DNA from: Pseudomonas sp. Os17
Lineage (GTDB): Bacteria > Pseudomonadota > Gammaproteobacteria > Pseudomonadales > Pseudomonadaceae
Assembly: GCF_001547895.1 (NCBI RefSeq)
Contig: NZ_AP014627.1
Coordinates: 623,501 to 687,500 of the forward strand
Length of the DNA stretch: 64,000 nt
Direction: 5' to 3'
The notes below the pieces were generated by a model that made no database searches, was not told where the DNA came from, and saw only the letters and a program-made list of their open reading frames with translations. Both the position numbers and the translations under genes were made by a program. Below are positions 39,274 to 50,101 of the stretch, piece by piece; within the stretch, counting starts at the first letter, position 1, and each line of letters opens with the position of its first letter.

Positions 39274-40557
39274 ATGGCGCTACAAGAACAATGTCTATGG
39301 GAAAAACTGACCCCGCAGCGGCCTGACAACGCCCCGCTCAAGGGCGAGCTGACGGCGGATGTGTGCGTCATCGGCGCCGGTTTCACCGGCCTGTCGGCGG
39401 CGGTGCATCTGCTGGAACAGGGCAAGCGGGTCTGTGTGGTCGAGGCCCATCGCGCGGGGCAGGGCGGTTCGGGGCGCAACGTCGGGCTGGTCAACGCCGG
39501 CCTGTGGATTCCCCCGGACGAGATCGAGGCCGGTTTCGGCGAGCAGGTGGGCAGCCAGCTCAACCGCATGCTCGGCGCCGCGCCGTCCCTGGTGTTCAGT
39601 CTGGTGGACAAGTACCAGATCGATTGCCAGCTGCGTCGCGAAGGCACCTTGCACATGGCCCACAACGCTCGGGGCGAGGCTGACCTGCGCAGTCGCGAGG
39701 AGCAATGGAAGCGCCGTGGTGCACCGGTGGAACTGTTGACCGGCGCCGCCTGCGAACAGGCCACCGGCACCCGCAAGATCGCTGCCGCGCTGCTCGACCG
39801 GCGTGCCGGCACCCTCAACCCGATGGCCTACACCACCGGGCTGGCCAAGGCCGCGATCAAGCTCGGCGGCCAGCTGTTCGACCATTCCCCGGTCACCCGC
39901 CTTGAACGCCAGGGCCAGCGCTGGTCGGTGCAGACCGCCCAGGGTTCGGTGCTGGCCGAACAGGTGGTGATTGCCTCCAACGCCTACACCGAAGGCGACT
40001 GGACCGAGCTGCGGCGCAACTTCTTCCCCGGCTACTACTACCAGGTGGCTTCCGCGCCGCTTACCGAAGAGGCGGCGCGGCAGATCCTGCCCGGTGGCCA
40101 GGGTTCCTGGGATACCCGGCAGGTGCTGAGCAGTATCCGGCGCGATGCCGACGGGCGCCTGTTGCTCGGCAGTCTGGGCAACGGCAACCAGAAACCGCTT
40201 TGGTTCCTCAAGGCCTGGGCCGATCGGGTGCAGCAGCACTACTTCCCCTACCTCAAACCGGTGCAGTGGGAAAGCACCTGGACCGGCTGCATCGCCTTCA
40301 CCCCCGATCACCTGATGCGCCTGTTCGAACCGGCCCCCGGCCTGGTGGCCGTCACCGGTTACAACGGCCGTGGGGTGACCACCGGAACCGTGGTCGGCAA
40401 GGCCTTCGCCGACTACTTGTGTCACGGCGATCCCCAGGCATTGCCGATTCCCTTCGCGCCCATGCAGCCCCTGGCCGGCGTGGGGTTGCGCAGTTGCCTG
40501 TACGAGGCGGGATTTTCTCTCTATCACGCGGGCCAGTGCCTGCGGATCGTGATCTGA
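39274..40557 (+). CDS. amaA: L-pipecolate oxidase AmaA
   Basis: FAD-dependent oxidase/dehydrogenase converting L-pipecolate to piperideine-6-carboxylate, the substrate of AmaB. The 427-residue protein has an N-terminal dinucleotide fold (VCVIGAGFTGLSAAVHLLEQ) typical of DadA-like FAD amino-acid oxidases, GGSGRNVGLVNAGLW, and a C-terminal GYNGRGVTTGTVVGKAFADY. The neighbourhood with amaB and the LysR gene matches the P. putida ama locus, which supports pipecolate over sarcosine or glycine as substrate. Confidence 0.88.
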   Translation: MALQEQCLWEKLTPQRPDNAPLKGELTADVCVIGAGFTGLSAAVHLLEQGKRVCVVEAHRAGQGGSGRNVGLVNAGLWIPPDEIEAGFGEQVGSQLNRMLGAAPSLVFSLVDKYQIDCQLRREGTLHMAHNARGEADLRSREEQWKRRGAPVELLTGAACEQATGTRKIAAALLDRRAGTLNPMAYTTGLAKAAIKLGGQLFDHSPVTRLERQGQRWSVQTAQGSVLAEQVVIASNAYTEGDWTELRRNFFPGYYYQVASAPLTEEAARQILPGGQGSWDTRQVLSSIRRDADGRLLLGSLGNGNQKPLWFLKAWADRVQQHYFPYLKPVQWESTWTGCIAFTPDHLMRLFEPAPGLVAVTGYNGRGVTTGTVVGKAFADYLCHGDPQALPIPFAPMQPLAGVGLRSCLYEAGFSLYHAGQCLRIVI

Positions 40558-40612
40558 ACAAGGAATTAAACGGCCGGAGACGACGCTTTTCGATGCAACG
40601 ACTAGCCTGTAA

Positions 40613-40640
40613 TGGTGCGGCTCGTAGCAGTCCCGCACCA
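40613..40640. repeat. Inverted repeat downstream of amaA
   Basis: TGGTGCGG and CCGCACCA, perfect eight-base arms, 12 bases apart. It lies 56 bases after amaA with no T-run. It may be an operator or a weak transcription stop; I cannot tell which. Confidence 0.4.
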
Positions 40641-40848
40641 GCAGTGTGCAGTTCGGTGACGCGGGCTGTTACAGCAAGGTTGCACGTTGAATTGTGTCGC
40701 GGTTGCAATGATGGCACGCATGGGTTGCGCCCATTAAAAAGCAGGGTTTCACCTTCCGCGGTTTAGACGGTTGCACGCCCAATAAAAAAGGGCTCGAAAC
40801 AGTCGAAATAACAATAAGACAGCGACTTTTTTCAGAATAAAAAACCAC

Positions 40849-40865
40849 TGGCACGGCGCTTGCTC
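40849..40865 (+). promoter_or_regulatory. Sigma-54 (-24/-12) promoter of braC
   Basis: CTGGCACGGCGCTTGCT fits the RpoN consensus YTGGCACGRN3TTGCW at every fixed position. Transcription would start about 11 bases downstream (near 40876), 45 bases before the braC ATG. Upstream, TTGCAC/TTGCGC half-sites recur at 40680, 40725 and 40771, and could serve an activator such as NtrC. Confidence 0.85.
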
Positions 40866-40921
40866 TGAGCAATCCTAGTGAAGTCGCAGTGCCAACTAAA
40901 AAAACCTTGGAGCACCACCTC

Positions 40922-42058
40922 ATGTCCCAGACGTTTTACAAGAAAGGCTTTCTGGCCCTCGCAGTGGCAACTGCGCTGGGTGTTTCTGCGTTTGCTCAAG
41001 CCGACCTGAAGATCGGCGTAGCGGGTCCCATGACAGGCGCCAATGCGGCATTTGGCGAGCAGTACATGAAGGGTGCACAGGCAGCGGCTGACGAGATCAA
41101 CGCCAAGGGCGGGGTCAACGGCGAGAAGATCGTCCTGGTCAAGGGCGACGATGCCTGCGAACCGAAGCAGGCCGTGGCCGTGGCCAACCGTCTGGTGGAC
41201 CAGGACAAGGTGGCCGGCGTGGTCGGGCACTTCTGCTCTTCGTCGACCATTCCGGCTTCCGAGGTGTACAGCGACGCGGGCGTGATTGCCATCACCCCGG
41301 GCTCCACCAACCCGCAGGTCACCGAGCGCGGCCTGTCCGCGATGTTCCGCATGTGCGGGCGTGACGACCAGCAGGGCATCGTCGCCGGCGACTACATCGT
41401 CGACGTGCTCAAGGGCAAGAAAGTCGTGGTGCTGCACGACAAGGACACCTACGGCCAGGGCCTGGCGGATGCCACCAAGGCGCAGCTGACCAAGCGCGGC
41501 GTGACCCCGGTGCTGTACGAGGGCCTGACCCGTGGCGAGAAGGACTTCAGCGCCGTGGTGACCAAGATCCGCGCTGCTGGCGCCGACGTGGTGTACTTCG
41601 GCGGCCTGCACCCGGAAGCCGGTCCGCTGGTCCGTCAGCTGCGCGAGCAGGGCCTGAAGGACGTCAAGTTCATGTCCGACGACGGTATCGTGACCGACGA
41701 GCTGGTGACCACCGCCGGTGGCCCGCAATACGTTGACGGCGTGTACATGACCTTCGGCGCCGACCCACGCCTGCTGCCCGACAGCAAGGCGGTGGTGGAT
41801 GCTTTCCGCAAGGCCGGCACCGAGCCTGAAGGCTACACCCTGTACGCCTATGCCTCGGTCCAGGCACTGGCCGCCGGCTTCAACGGCGCCAAATCCAACA
41901 AGGGCGAAGACGCCGCCAAATGGCTCAAGGCCAATCCGGTGAAAACCGTGATGGGCGAGAAGTCCTGGGACGCCAAGGGCGACCTGAAGATCTCCGACTA
42001 CGTGGTCTATCAGTGGGACAAGGACGGCAAGTACCACCAGCTGGAAAAACAGAAGTGA
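40922..42058 (+). CDS. braC: Branched-chain amino-acid ABC transporter binding protein BraC
   Basis: Periplasmic binding protein for Leu, Ile, Val, Ala and Thr. The 378-residue precursor has a signal peptide ending SAFAQA, followed by DLKIGVAGPMTGANAAFGEQ, the start of mature BraC-type proteins. Two cysteines (GDDACEP and VGHFCSS) form the conserved disulfide. The start at 40922 gives the normal signal peptide. First gene of the braCDEFG operon; probably expressed from the sigma-54 promoter upstream. Confidence 0.97.
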   Translation: MSQTFYKKGFLALAVATALGVSAFAQADLKIGVAGPMTGANAAFGEQYMKGAQAAADEINAKGGVNGEKIVLVKGDDACEPKQAVAVANRLVDQDKVAGVVGHFCSSSTIPASEVYSDAGVIAITPGSTNPQVTERGLSAMFRMCGRDDQQGIVAGDYIVDVLKGKKVVVLHDKDTYGQGLADATKAQLTKRGVTPVLYEGLTRGEKDFSAVVTKIRAAGADVVYFGGLHPEAGPLVRQLREQGLKDVKFMSDDGIVTDELVTTAGGPQYVDGVYMTFGADPRLLPDSKAVVDAFRKAGTEPEGYTLYAYASVQALAAGFNGAKSNKGEDAAKWLKANPVKTVMGEKSWDAKGDLKISDYVVYQWDKDGKYHQLEKQK

Positions 42059-42070
42059 CCTGAGTCCGAG

Positions 42071-42101
42071 CGAACCGGTACTACCCCCTGGTGCCGGTTC
42101 G
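42071..42101 (+). other. Intergenic hairpin between braC and braD
   Basis: CGAACCGG and CCGGTTCG form a perfect stem (extended by TA/TG) around a 15-base loop, 12 bases after the braC stop. It lacks a T-run. Stem-loops here commonly protect the abundant binding-protein mRNA and lower permease expression. Confidence 0.6.
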
Positions 42102-42219
42102 TATTCGTGCAGTACTTGCCTTTTCTCGTAGAGCTGCACAACGGACGTGTTGCGCGGGCCGGTGATCCCTGCCCGTCGCTGACGCCCTGTGCCGTCTCTC
42201 AAGTCCGTGAGATTGCGTT

Positions 42220-43134
<915 letters not shown>

Positions 43135-43136
43135 GT

Positions 43137-44432
43137 ATGTCTGCTGCCAATAAACCGATTGATATCAAGAAGAGCGTCATCGACGCCGTACTGGCCGGGC
43201 TGATCTCGCTGATCGTGTTCGGTCCCATCGTGGGCGTGGTGCTCGACGGCTACAGCTTCAACCTGCAGCCAACCCGCGTGGCCTGGCTGGTGGCGATCGT
43301 CATGGCTGGCCGCCTGGCCCTGAGCCTGTTCCTGCAAACCCCCAAGGGCCTGAGGATTCTCCAGGGCTTCGAGACCACCGGCTCCGGGGTGCATGTACTG
43401 GCGCCGGACTACAAGTCGCGGCTGCGCTGGATCATCCCGGCGCTGATCGTGATCGCCATCGTGTTCCCGTTCTTCGCCAACAAGTACCTGCTGACCGTGG
43501 TCATCCTCGGGCTGATCTACGTGCTGCTGGGCCTGGGGCTGAACATCGTGGTGGGCCTGGCGGGGCTGCTGGACCTGGGTTACGTGGCGTTCTACGCCAT
43601 CGGTGCCTACGGCCTGGCCCTGGGCTACCAGTACCTGGGCCTGGGCTTCTGGACCGTGCTGCCCCTGGCGGCGATTGCCGCGGCGCTGGCAGGGTGCATA
43701 TTGGGCTTCCCGGTGCTCCGGATGCACGGTGACTACCTGGCCATCGTGACCCTGGGTTTTGGCGAGATCATCCGCCTGGTACTCAACAACTGGCTGTCCT
43801 TCACCGGCGGTCCCAACGGCATGCCGGTGCCCTCGCCGACCATCTTCGGCCTGGAGTTCGGGCGCAAGGCCAAGGACGGCGGGGTGCCGTTCCACGAGTT
43901 CTTCGGCCTGGAATACAACCCCAACCTGAAGTTCCTGTTCATCTACATCGTGCTGTTCATCGTGGTGCTGCTGGTGCTCTACATCAAGCACCGGCTGACC
44001 CGCATGCCGGTGGGGCGCGCCTGGGAAGCCTTGCGTGAGGACGAGATCGCCTGCCGCGCCATGGGCCTGAACCATGTGCTGGTGAAACTCTCGGCCTTCA
44101 CCATCGGCGCTTCCACCGCCGGCCTGGCCGGGGTGTTCTTCGCCAGCTACCAGGGCTTCGTCAACCCGTCCTCGTTCACCTTCTTCGAGTCGGCGCTGAT
44201 CCTCGCCATCGTGGTGCTGGGGGGCATGGGCTCCACGGTGGGCGTGGTGATCGCGGCCTTCGTCCTGACCGTGGCCCCGGAGCTGCTGCGCAGCTTCTCC
44301 GAATACCGGGTGCTGCTGTTCGGCATTCTCATGGTGTTGATGATGATCTGGCGACCGCGAGGGCTGATCCGCATCAGCCGTACCGGGGTCACTCCACGCA
44401 AAGGTGCTCTGACTGAGGGGAACGCGCCATGA
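43137..44432 (+). CDS. braE: Branched-chain amino-acid ABC permease BraE
   Basis: LivM-type permease, second membrane subunit of the Bra importer. The 431-residue protein has an N-terminal extension of about 100 residues with two hydrophobic segments before the core, which begins near LRWIIPALIVIAIVFPFFAN, then GLGLNIVVGLAGLLDLGYVA and GRAWEALREDEIACRAMGLN, the ATPase-contacting loop. The start at 43137 lies two bases after braD. Its stop overlaps the braF start. Confidence 0.95.
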   Translation: MSAANKPIDIKKSVIDAVLAGLISLIVFGPIVGVVLDGYSFNLQPTRVAWLVAIVMAGRLALSLFLQTPKGLRILQGFETTGSGVHVLAPDYKSRLRWIIPALIVIAIVFPFFANKYLLTVVILGLIYVLLGLGLNIVVGLAGLLDLGYVAFYAIGAYGLALGYQYLGLGFWTVLPLAAIAAALAGCILGFPVLRMHGDYLAIVTLGFGEIIRLVLNNWLSFTGGPNGMPVPSPTIFGLEFGRKAKDGGVPFHEFFGLEYNPNLKFLFIYIVLFIVVLLVLYIKHRLTRMPVGRAWEALREDEIACRAMGLNHVLVKLSAFTIGASTAGLAGVFFASYQGFVNPSSFTFFESALILAIVVLGGMGSTVGVVIAAFVLTVAPELLRSFSEYRVLLFGILMVLMMIWRPRGLIRISRTGVTPRKGALTEGNAP

Positions 44433-45301
44433 GCGAATACATTCTTTCGGTCGAGAACCTGATGATGCACTTCGGCGGCATCAAGGCCCTCAGCGACGTC
44501 AGCCTCAAGGTCAAGCGCAACTCGATCTTCGCCCTGATCGGCCCCAATGGCGCCGGCAAGACCACGGTGTTCAACTGCCTGACCGGCTTCTACAAGGCCT
44601 CCGGCGGGCGCATCGAGCTCAATACCCGGGGCCAGCAGACCAACGTCATCAAGCTCTTGGGCGAACCGTTTCGCGCCACCGACTTCGTGTCGCCGAAAAG
44701 CTTCGCCAGCCGCCTGTACTACAAGATGTTCGGCGGCACCCACCTGGTGAACCGGGCCGGCCTGGCGCGGACCTTCCAGAACATTCGCCTGTTCAAGGAA
44801 ATGTCCGTGGTGGAGAACCTGCTGGTGGCCCAGCACATGTGGGTCAATCGCAACCTGCTGTCCGGCATCCTCAACACCAAGGGCTACCGCAAGGCGGAAA
44901 GCGCCGCCCTGGATCACGCCTTCTACTGGCTGGAAGTGGTGGACCTGGTGGACTGCGCCAACCGCCTGGCCGGCGAGCTGTCCTACGGCCAGCAACGGCG
45001 CCTGGAGATCGCCCGGGCCATGTGCACCCGACCGCAGATCATCTGCCTCGACGAACCGGCCGCCGGCCTCAACCCTCAGGAAACCGAAGCGCTGAGCGCG
45101 ATGATCCGGCTGCTGCGCGACGAGCACGATCTGACCGTGGTGCTGATCGAACACGACATGGGCATGGTGATGAGTATTTCCGACCACATCGTGGTGCTGG
45201 ACCACGGCAACGTGATCGCCGAAGGCGGACCGGAGGCGATCCGCAACGATCCGAAGGTGATCGCCGCCTACCTGGGTGCCGACGAAGAGGAGCTGGTATG
45301 A
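44429..45301 (+). CDS. braF: Branched-chain amino-acid ABC ATPase BraF
   Basis: LivG-type nucleotide-binding subunit. The 290-residue protein has Walker A GPNGAGKTT near residue 37, the ABC signature LSYGQQRRLEIARAM, Walker B ICLDEPAAGLNPQE, and the H-loop VLIEHDMGMVM. It is longer than E. coli LivG because of an insertion at about residues 65-95, normal for the Pseudomonas proteins. Four-base overlaps with braE and braG. Confidence 0.96.
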   Translation: MSEYILSVENLMMHFGGIKALSDVSLKVKRNSIFALIGPNGAGKTTVFNCLTGFYKASGGRIELNTRGQQTNVIKLLGEPFRATDFVSPKSFASRLYYKMFGGTHLVNRAGLARTFQNIRLFKEMSVVENLLVAQHMWVNRNLLSGILNTKGYRKAESAALDHAFYWLEVVDLVDCANRLAGELSYGQQRRLEIARAMCTRPQIICLDEPAAGLNPQETEALSAMIRLLRDEHDLTVVLIEHDMGMVMSISDHIVVLDHGNVIAEGGPEAIRNDPKVIAAYLGADEEELV

Positions 45302-46014
45302 GTCAACCTATCCTCGAACTCAAGGACCTGGACGTGTACTACGGCCCGATCCAGGCCCTGAAGAAAGTCTCGCTGCACATCAACGAAGGGGAAACCGTGA
45401 GCCTGATCGGCTCCAACGGCGCCGGCAAATCGACGCTGCTGATGTCGATCTTCGGCCAGCCCCGGGCGGAGTCCGGGCAGATCCTCTATCGCGGCGTGGA
45501 CATCACCCACAAGTCGTCCCACTACATCGCCTCCAACGGCATCGCCCAGTCCCCGGAAGGGCGCCGGGTGTTTCCCGACATGACCGTGGAGGAGAACCTG
45601 CTGATGGGCACCATCCCGATTGGCGACAAGTACGCCAATGAGGACATGCAACGCATGTTCGAGCTGTTTCCACGGCTCAAGGAACGGCGTACCCAGCGGG
45701 CCATGACCATGTCCGGCGGTGAGCAGCAGATGCTGGCCATTGCCCGGGCGCTGATGAGCCGGCCCAAGTTGCTGCTGCTGGACGAGCCGAGCCTGGGACT
45801 GGCGCCGATCGTGGTGAAACAGATCTTCGCCACCCTGCGGGAGCTGGCGGCCACGGGCATGACCATCTTCCTCGTGGAGCAGAACGCCAACCACGCCCTG
45901 AAGCTGTCGGACCGCGCCTACGTGATGGTCAACGGCGAGATCCGCCTCAGTGGCACCGGCAAGGAGCTGCTGGTCAACGAGGAGGTGCGCAACGCTTACC
46001 TGGGCGGTCACTGA
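45298..46014 (+). CDS. braG: Branched-chain amino-acid ABC ATPase BraG
   Basis: LivF-type second ATPase of the importer. About 238 residues with Walker A GSNGAGKST, signature MSGGEQQMLAIARALMSRP, Walker B LLLLDEPSLGLAPIV and the H-loop-like FLVEQNANHALKLS. Gln replaces His at the H-loop position, usual for LivF. The start at 45298 overlaps the braF stop. Last gene of the operon, followed by a strong hairpin terminator. Confidence 0.96.
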   Translation: MSQPILELKDLDVYYGPIQALKKVSLHINEGETVSLIGSNGAGKSTLLMSIFGQPRAESGQILYRGVDITHKSSHYIASNGIAQSPEGRRVFPDMTVEENLLMGTIPIGDKYANEDMQRMFELFPRLKERRTQRAMTMSGGEQQMLAIARALMSRPKLLLLDEPSLGLAPIVVKQIFATLRELAATGMTIFLVEQNANHALKLSDRAYVMVNGEIRLSGTGKELLVNEEVRNAYLGGH

Positions 46015-46024
46015 CCGCCCGCTC

Positions 46025-46077
46025 TGTGGATAAAAATGCCCCGTCGGTTCCCGCCGCCGGGGCATTTTTTATCCACA
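46025..46077 (+). terminator. Terminator of the bra operon with DnaA-box ends
   Basis: The stem TGTGGATAAAAATGCCCC pairs with GGGGCATTTTTTATCCACA around a GC-rich loop, giving about 18 pairs and a T-run. The outermost nine bases of each arm are the consensus DnaA box (TTATCCACA and its complement). The usual function is termination of braG transcription; the box sequence at its base is unexpected. Confidence 0.85.
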
Positions 46078-46248
46078 GCAGCCTGCCCGCCGTGTCGGTG
46101 CTGGCCTGTCGGCGAAACCACTCTCCCCGATGGCCGCTCGTTGAGATGGGCTCGTGGGTTACAGCCGCGCTGGCCAGTCGGCTCCTGGGTGTCTGGCGCG
46201 TGCATGGACAAGGCAGCCTTCGCAGCAGGGCCGCTCACGTCGGACAAT

Positions 46249-46760
46249 TGTGGACAACATTATTCGCAAGCTGCTAAAGCGCGGCATAAAGACGCTGCAA
46301 ACAGTTGTTTTTCCACCGTTTTGACTTGTCCCCGTTTGCTGTGGAGCGGGCTGTGGGTAACGTGGGAGTAGCTGGCTGAAGGCCTTTATTTACGTGGCCT
46401 GCAGGCGATTGTGTGTTTTTTGACCAGGGCTTTTGCGGGGGCTCGTGGAGGCAATTGTCAACCTTTTTATTGTCGCAGCCGGACCTTGCCAAAGGCGGGG
46501 ATAAGCCTGTGGATAAGTCTGTGACTAAACTCTGGAAAGACTGCGCTGAGCAGCGTGGTTGCTGGCCTCTGGCCTTATGCACTTTGACCGCGCGGTCATC
46601 TTTGCCGGTCGCGGGTGCATGGACAGCCGCTGCGGGTCAAGCAAAAAACTTCTCGTGATCGGCTGCAAGCCTTGTGCACAGTGGCTTTGCGGGATCTGCA
46701 CTTGCCCCCAAAGACTGTGGACCGGCCTGTGGATAAGGTGCGCGCAGCTGGCTGCAGGCC
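46249..46760. repeat. Gene-free region with DnaA-box 9-mers and direct repeats
   Basis: The 896 bases between braG and the SDR gene hold no credible gene. Exact TGTGGATAA/TTATCCACA 9-mers occur at 46025, 46069, 46508 and 46728; one-mismatch forms TGTGGACAA and TGTGGGTAA at 46249 and 46352. Two 45-base copies, 46340-46384 and 46716-46760, share 37 of 45 positions and end in AGCTGGCTG[A/C]AGGCC. The middle segment at about 46500 shows a third, poorer copy. Role unknown; DnaA binding or titration is inferred. Confidence 0.6.
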
Positions 46761-46877
46761 ACGGCTGCCGTGCCTTCCGGGCCAGTGAGCGTTTTTTGTA
46801 CAGCTGCCCGGGGTGTCCGGGGCTTCTGTTGCCGCCCAGAGCCGGGCCGGGCATGCTGCGAAACGCTTTTTTCATGA

Positions 46878-47765
<888 letters not shown>

Positions 47766-47894
47766 GTTGTACTCGGAAACACATAAGCTGATTCGTTTCA
47801 GCTTGAAGCCGGCCCTGGCAAGGTAGAATTCCGACCCGAAATTTCGCGGCCGTCTCACACGAGGCGGTGTTTTCGAAGTTCGATAGGAGGAATC

Positions 47895-48800
47895 GTGAGT
47901 AACCGAGGTGAGCAGTCTCTGCTCAAACAATCGACTGTATTGATGTTCATCGTGGCGATCGCCGGTATCGTCACGGGTTTTGTTTCTGGCGCCCAATCCA
48001 TTTTGTTCGATGGATTTTTTTCCCTGATCGCGACCGTCATCAAGGTCCTGATGCTGATCACCGCCCGGTTGATCGCCAAGGAAAGCAACCACCGTTTCCA
48101 GTTCGGCTTCTGGCATCTGGAGCCCATGGTGCTGTTGATCGAGGGCAGCTTCCTGCTGCTGATTGCCATCTATGCCTTCCTCAACGGTGTGTTCGGCATC
48201 ATCAACGGTGGCCGAGAGGTCGAGTTGGGGCTGGTGATCTTTTATGCCGCCTTCTTCGCCGTGGCGGAGTTCGCCTACTTCTTCTATGTGCGCCGGCGTA
48301 ACCGCAAGCTCAAATCGTCACTGATCCAGTTCGACAACATCAGCTGGCTGGTGGACGCGATGCTCTCGGTGGGGCTGCTGGTGAGCTTTGTCACGGCGCT
48401 GCTGCTCAAGCAGTACGGGCATGACCGCTGGGCGGTGTATGTCGACCCGGCGATCCTGATCCTGCTGGCCATCAGCATGCTGCCGCCGGCCTTGAAGATC
48501 CTGCGGCCGGCGTTGCGTGATGTGCTGGGCATCGCTCCGGACCAGCTGGATGAGAAGGTGCGCAGCGTGATGGAAGAGGCCATGGTTGCCTATGGCTTCC
48601 AGGAATACATTTCCTACGTGCAGAAGCACGGCCGGGCGCGTTTCATCGAGATCCATATCGTGCTGCCGGCGGACTATCCGCTGCAGGATGTGGCGACTCT
48701 GGACCGCTTGCGCGAGGAGATTTCCAGTGAGTTGGGAGAGGCCGACGCCGCGCGCTGGCTGACCATCAGCTTTACCGGGGATCGCAAGTGGATCGTTTGA
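47895..48800 (+). CDS. Cation diffusion facilitator family transporter
   Basis: A 301-residue membrane protein of the CDF family. It has about six membrane segments, GAQSILFDGFFSLIATVIKV (metal site in TM2), DNISWLVDAMLSVG (TM5), and a C-terminal cytoplasmic domain with HIVLPADYPLQDV. The family exports Zn, Mn, Fe or Cd by proton exchange; the metal cannot be told from sequence. The canonical HxxxD in TM2 appears changed to FDxxxS, so transport specificity may differ. GTG start with AGGAGG. Confidence 0.85.
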   Translation: MSNRGEQSLLKQSTVLMFIVAIAGIVTGFVSGAQSILFDGFFSLIATVIKVLMLITARLIAKESNHRFQFGFWHLEPMVLLIEGSFLLLIAIYAFLNGVFGIINGGREVELGLVIFYAAFFAVAEFAYFFYVRRRNRKLKSSLIQFDNISWLVDAMLSVGLLVSFVTALLLKQYGHDRWAVYVDPAILILLAISMLPPALKILRPALRDVLGIAPDQLDEKVRSVMEEAMVAYGFQEYISYVQKHGRARFIEIHIVLPADYPLQDVATLDRLREEISSELGEADAARWLTISFTGDRKWIV

Positions 48801-48802
48801 TC

Positions 48803-48873
48803 GGCGGTGCGCTTTTCGCCGACCAGCCGTCTCCTACAGGGGGCTTGCAGGAGCCGGCTGGCCGGCAGAGGCT
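48803..48873. repeat. Degenerate REP-like units
   Basis: CGCCGACCAGCCGTCTCCTA and TGCAGGAGCCGGCTGGCCGG, in inverted order, nine bases apart, with several mismatches to the usual REP core. Lies between convergent genes. Confidence 0.6.
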
Positions 48874-50013
48874 TCAGGCAAAATATTCCGCCAGCCCGCG
48901 ATAACAGGTCGCCAGGTGATAAGGCGTGGTCGAGGGCATATCCCGCCGGCTGACCGCGCCACTGGCATCCAGGCATTCATTCCAGCCCCCTGCATGCAGA
49001 AAATGCGCGTGCAGCGCCTTGAGCTGACGCAGCAGGGGCGCCTGGCTGTCCGCACGCAAGGTCAGGGCACGCACGTACTCGGCCTGGGCCCAGATGCGCT
49101 GGGTCGCGTCCTTGATGGGGGCACCCGGTTGCAGGTCGAGCATGGCGCACACCGCGCCGCTCTTCGGGTCGACACCAAGCTGCTCGGCAAACGCGAAGGC
49201 ACGACTCAATGAGGCGTGCAGCGGGTTGCTGCGCAGCAAGGGCGAAGAGTCGAGGAGGAAGAACCACTCGAACTGATGCCCTGGCTCGAACCAGTTATCC
49301 ACAGCCCCCAGTGGCTTCTCCAGCATCACTCCGTGCTGCGGGTCGATGAACTGCTGCTGCATGGCCTGGCACAGCTCCAGCAGTGCGGTTTGTACCGCGG
49401 CGTCTTCGCGTACTGCCAGGATTGCGAGAAAGGCTTCGGCCAGGTGCATCAGCGGATTCTGCAGGGGCCCGGAACCCAGTACGGACCAGTCCTCGGCGAG
49501 GCTGGCTTCGTAGAGTCCATCGCCCCGGGCAAAGCGCAGGGCTACCACTTCCAGGGCGGCATTGAGCACCGACTCCACCAGCGGCTCGCGGACCTTGGCC
49601 CAGTAATGAGCGCAGGCGAAGAGGATAAAGGCGTGGGTGTAGAGGTCCTTGCGCCGATCCAGCGGTGCGCCGTCGGCATCGATGCTGTAGAACCAGCCAC
49701 CGTGCTCGGCATCGTGGAAGTGCCGCTGCAGCGAGCGGAACAGCGCGGCGGCCCGCTCTTGGGCAAAGGGGGCGGCGGCATCACCGATCAATTGGGAGAA
49801 CAGGTACAGCTGCCGGGCACAGGCCATGGCTCGATAGCGCTGCGGCGGCAATGGCCGCTGTTCAGCGTCCAGCGCCTCATAGGGCAGTGCCAACTGCGGA
49901 TTCCAGCCCGGGCCTTGCCACAGCGGCACGATCACCTTATGGAAATGCTGCTGCATGGCGTTGAACAGAGCGCTCGATTCAGGCGAGGTGGCGGAGCGGG
50001 ATACATCGGGCAT
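48874..50013 (-). CDS. AGE-family epimerase/isomerase
   Basis: A 379-residue protein with the (alpha/alpha)6-barrel family signature of N-acylglucosamine 2-epimerases and mannose/sulfoquinovose isomerases. Catalytic-type histidines are in DLYTHAFILFACAHYW and EPGHQFEW, and a third is in STTPYHLATCYRGL. The EPGHQFEW sequence fits mannose isomerase-like members. No signal peptide. Substrate undetermined; mannose-fructose interconversion is the commonest activity in Pseudomonas relatives. Confidence 0.88.
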   Translation of the reverse strand: MPDVSRSATSPESSALFNAMQQHFHKVIVPLWQGPGWNPQLALPYEALDAEQRPLPPQRYRAMACARQLYLFSQLIGDAAAPFAQERAAALFRSLQRHFHDAEHGGWFYSIDADGAPLDRRKDLYTHAFILFACAHYWAKVREPLVESVLNAALEVVALRFARGDGLYEASLAEDWSVLGSGPLQNPLMHLAEAFLAILAVREDAAVQTALLELCQAMQQQFIDPQHGVMLEKPLGAVDNWFEPGHQFEWFFLLDSSPLLRSNPLHASLSRAFAFAEQLGVDPKSGAVCAMLDLQPGAPIKDATQRIWAQAEYVRALTLRADSQAPLLRQLKALHAHFLHAGGWNECLDASGAVSRRDMPSTTPYHLATCYRGLAEYFA

Positions 50014-50101
50014 TGGCTGGCGTCGTCACGGCAGGTTTGAGTGCGCGACATGTTACCAGAGAAGCCCCGCCAGGCGGCTTGCCCGCCAAGCACGCCATAC
50101 G

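Noticed and set aside
40618..40720. Possible small RNA or riboswitch upstream of braC
   Set aside because: Only one simple inverted repeat (40613-40640) and scattered TTGC motifs; no conserved riboswitch core recognised.
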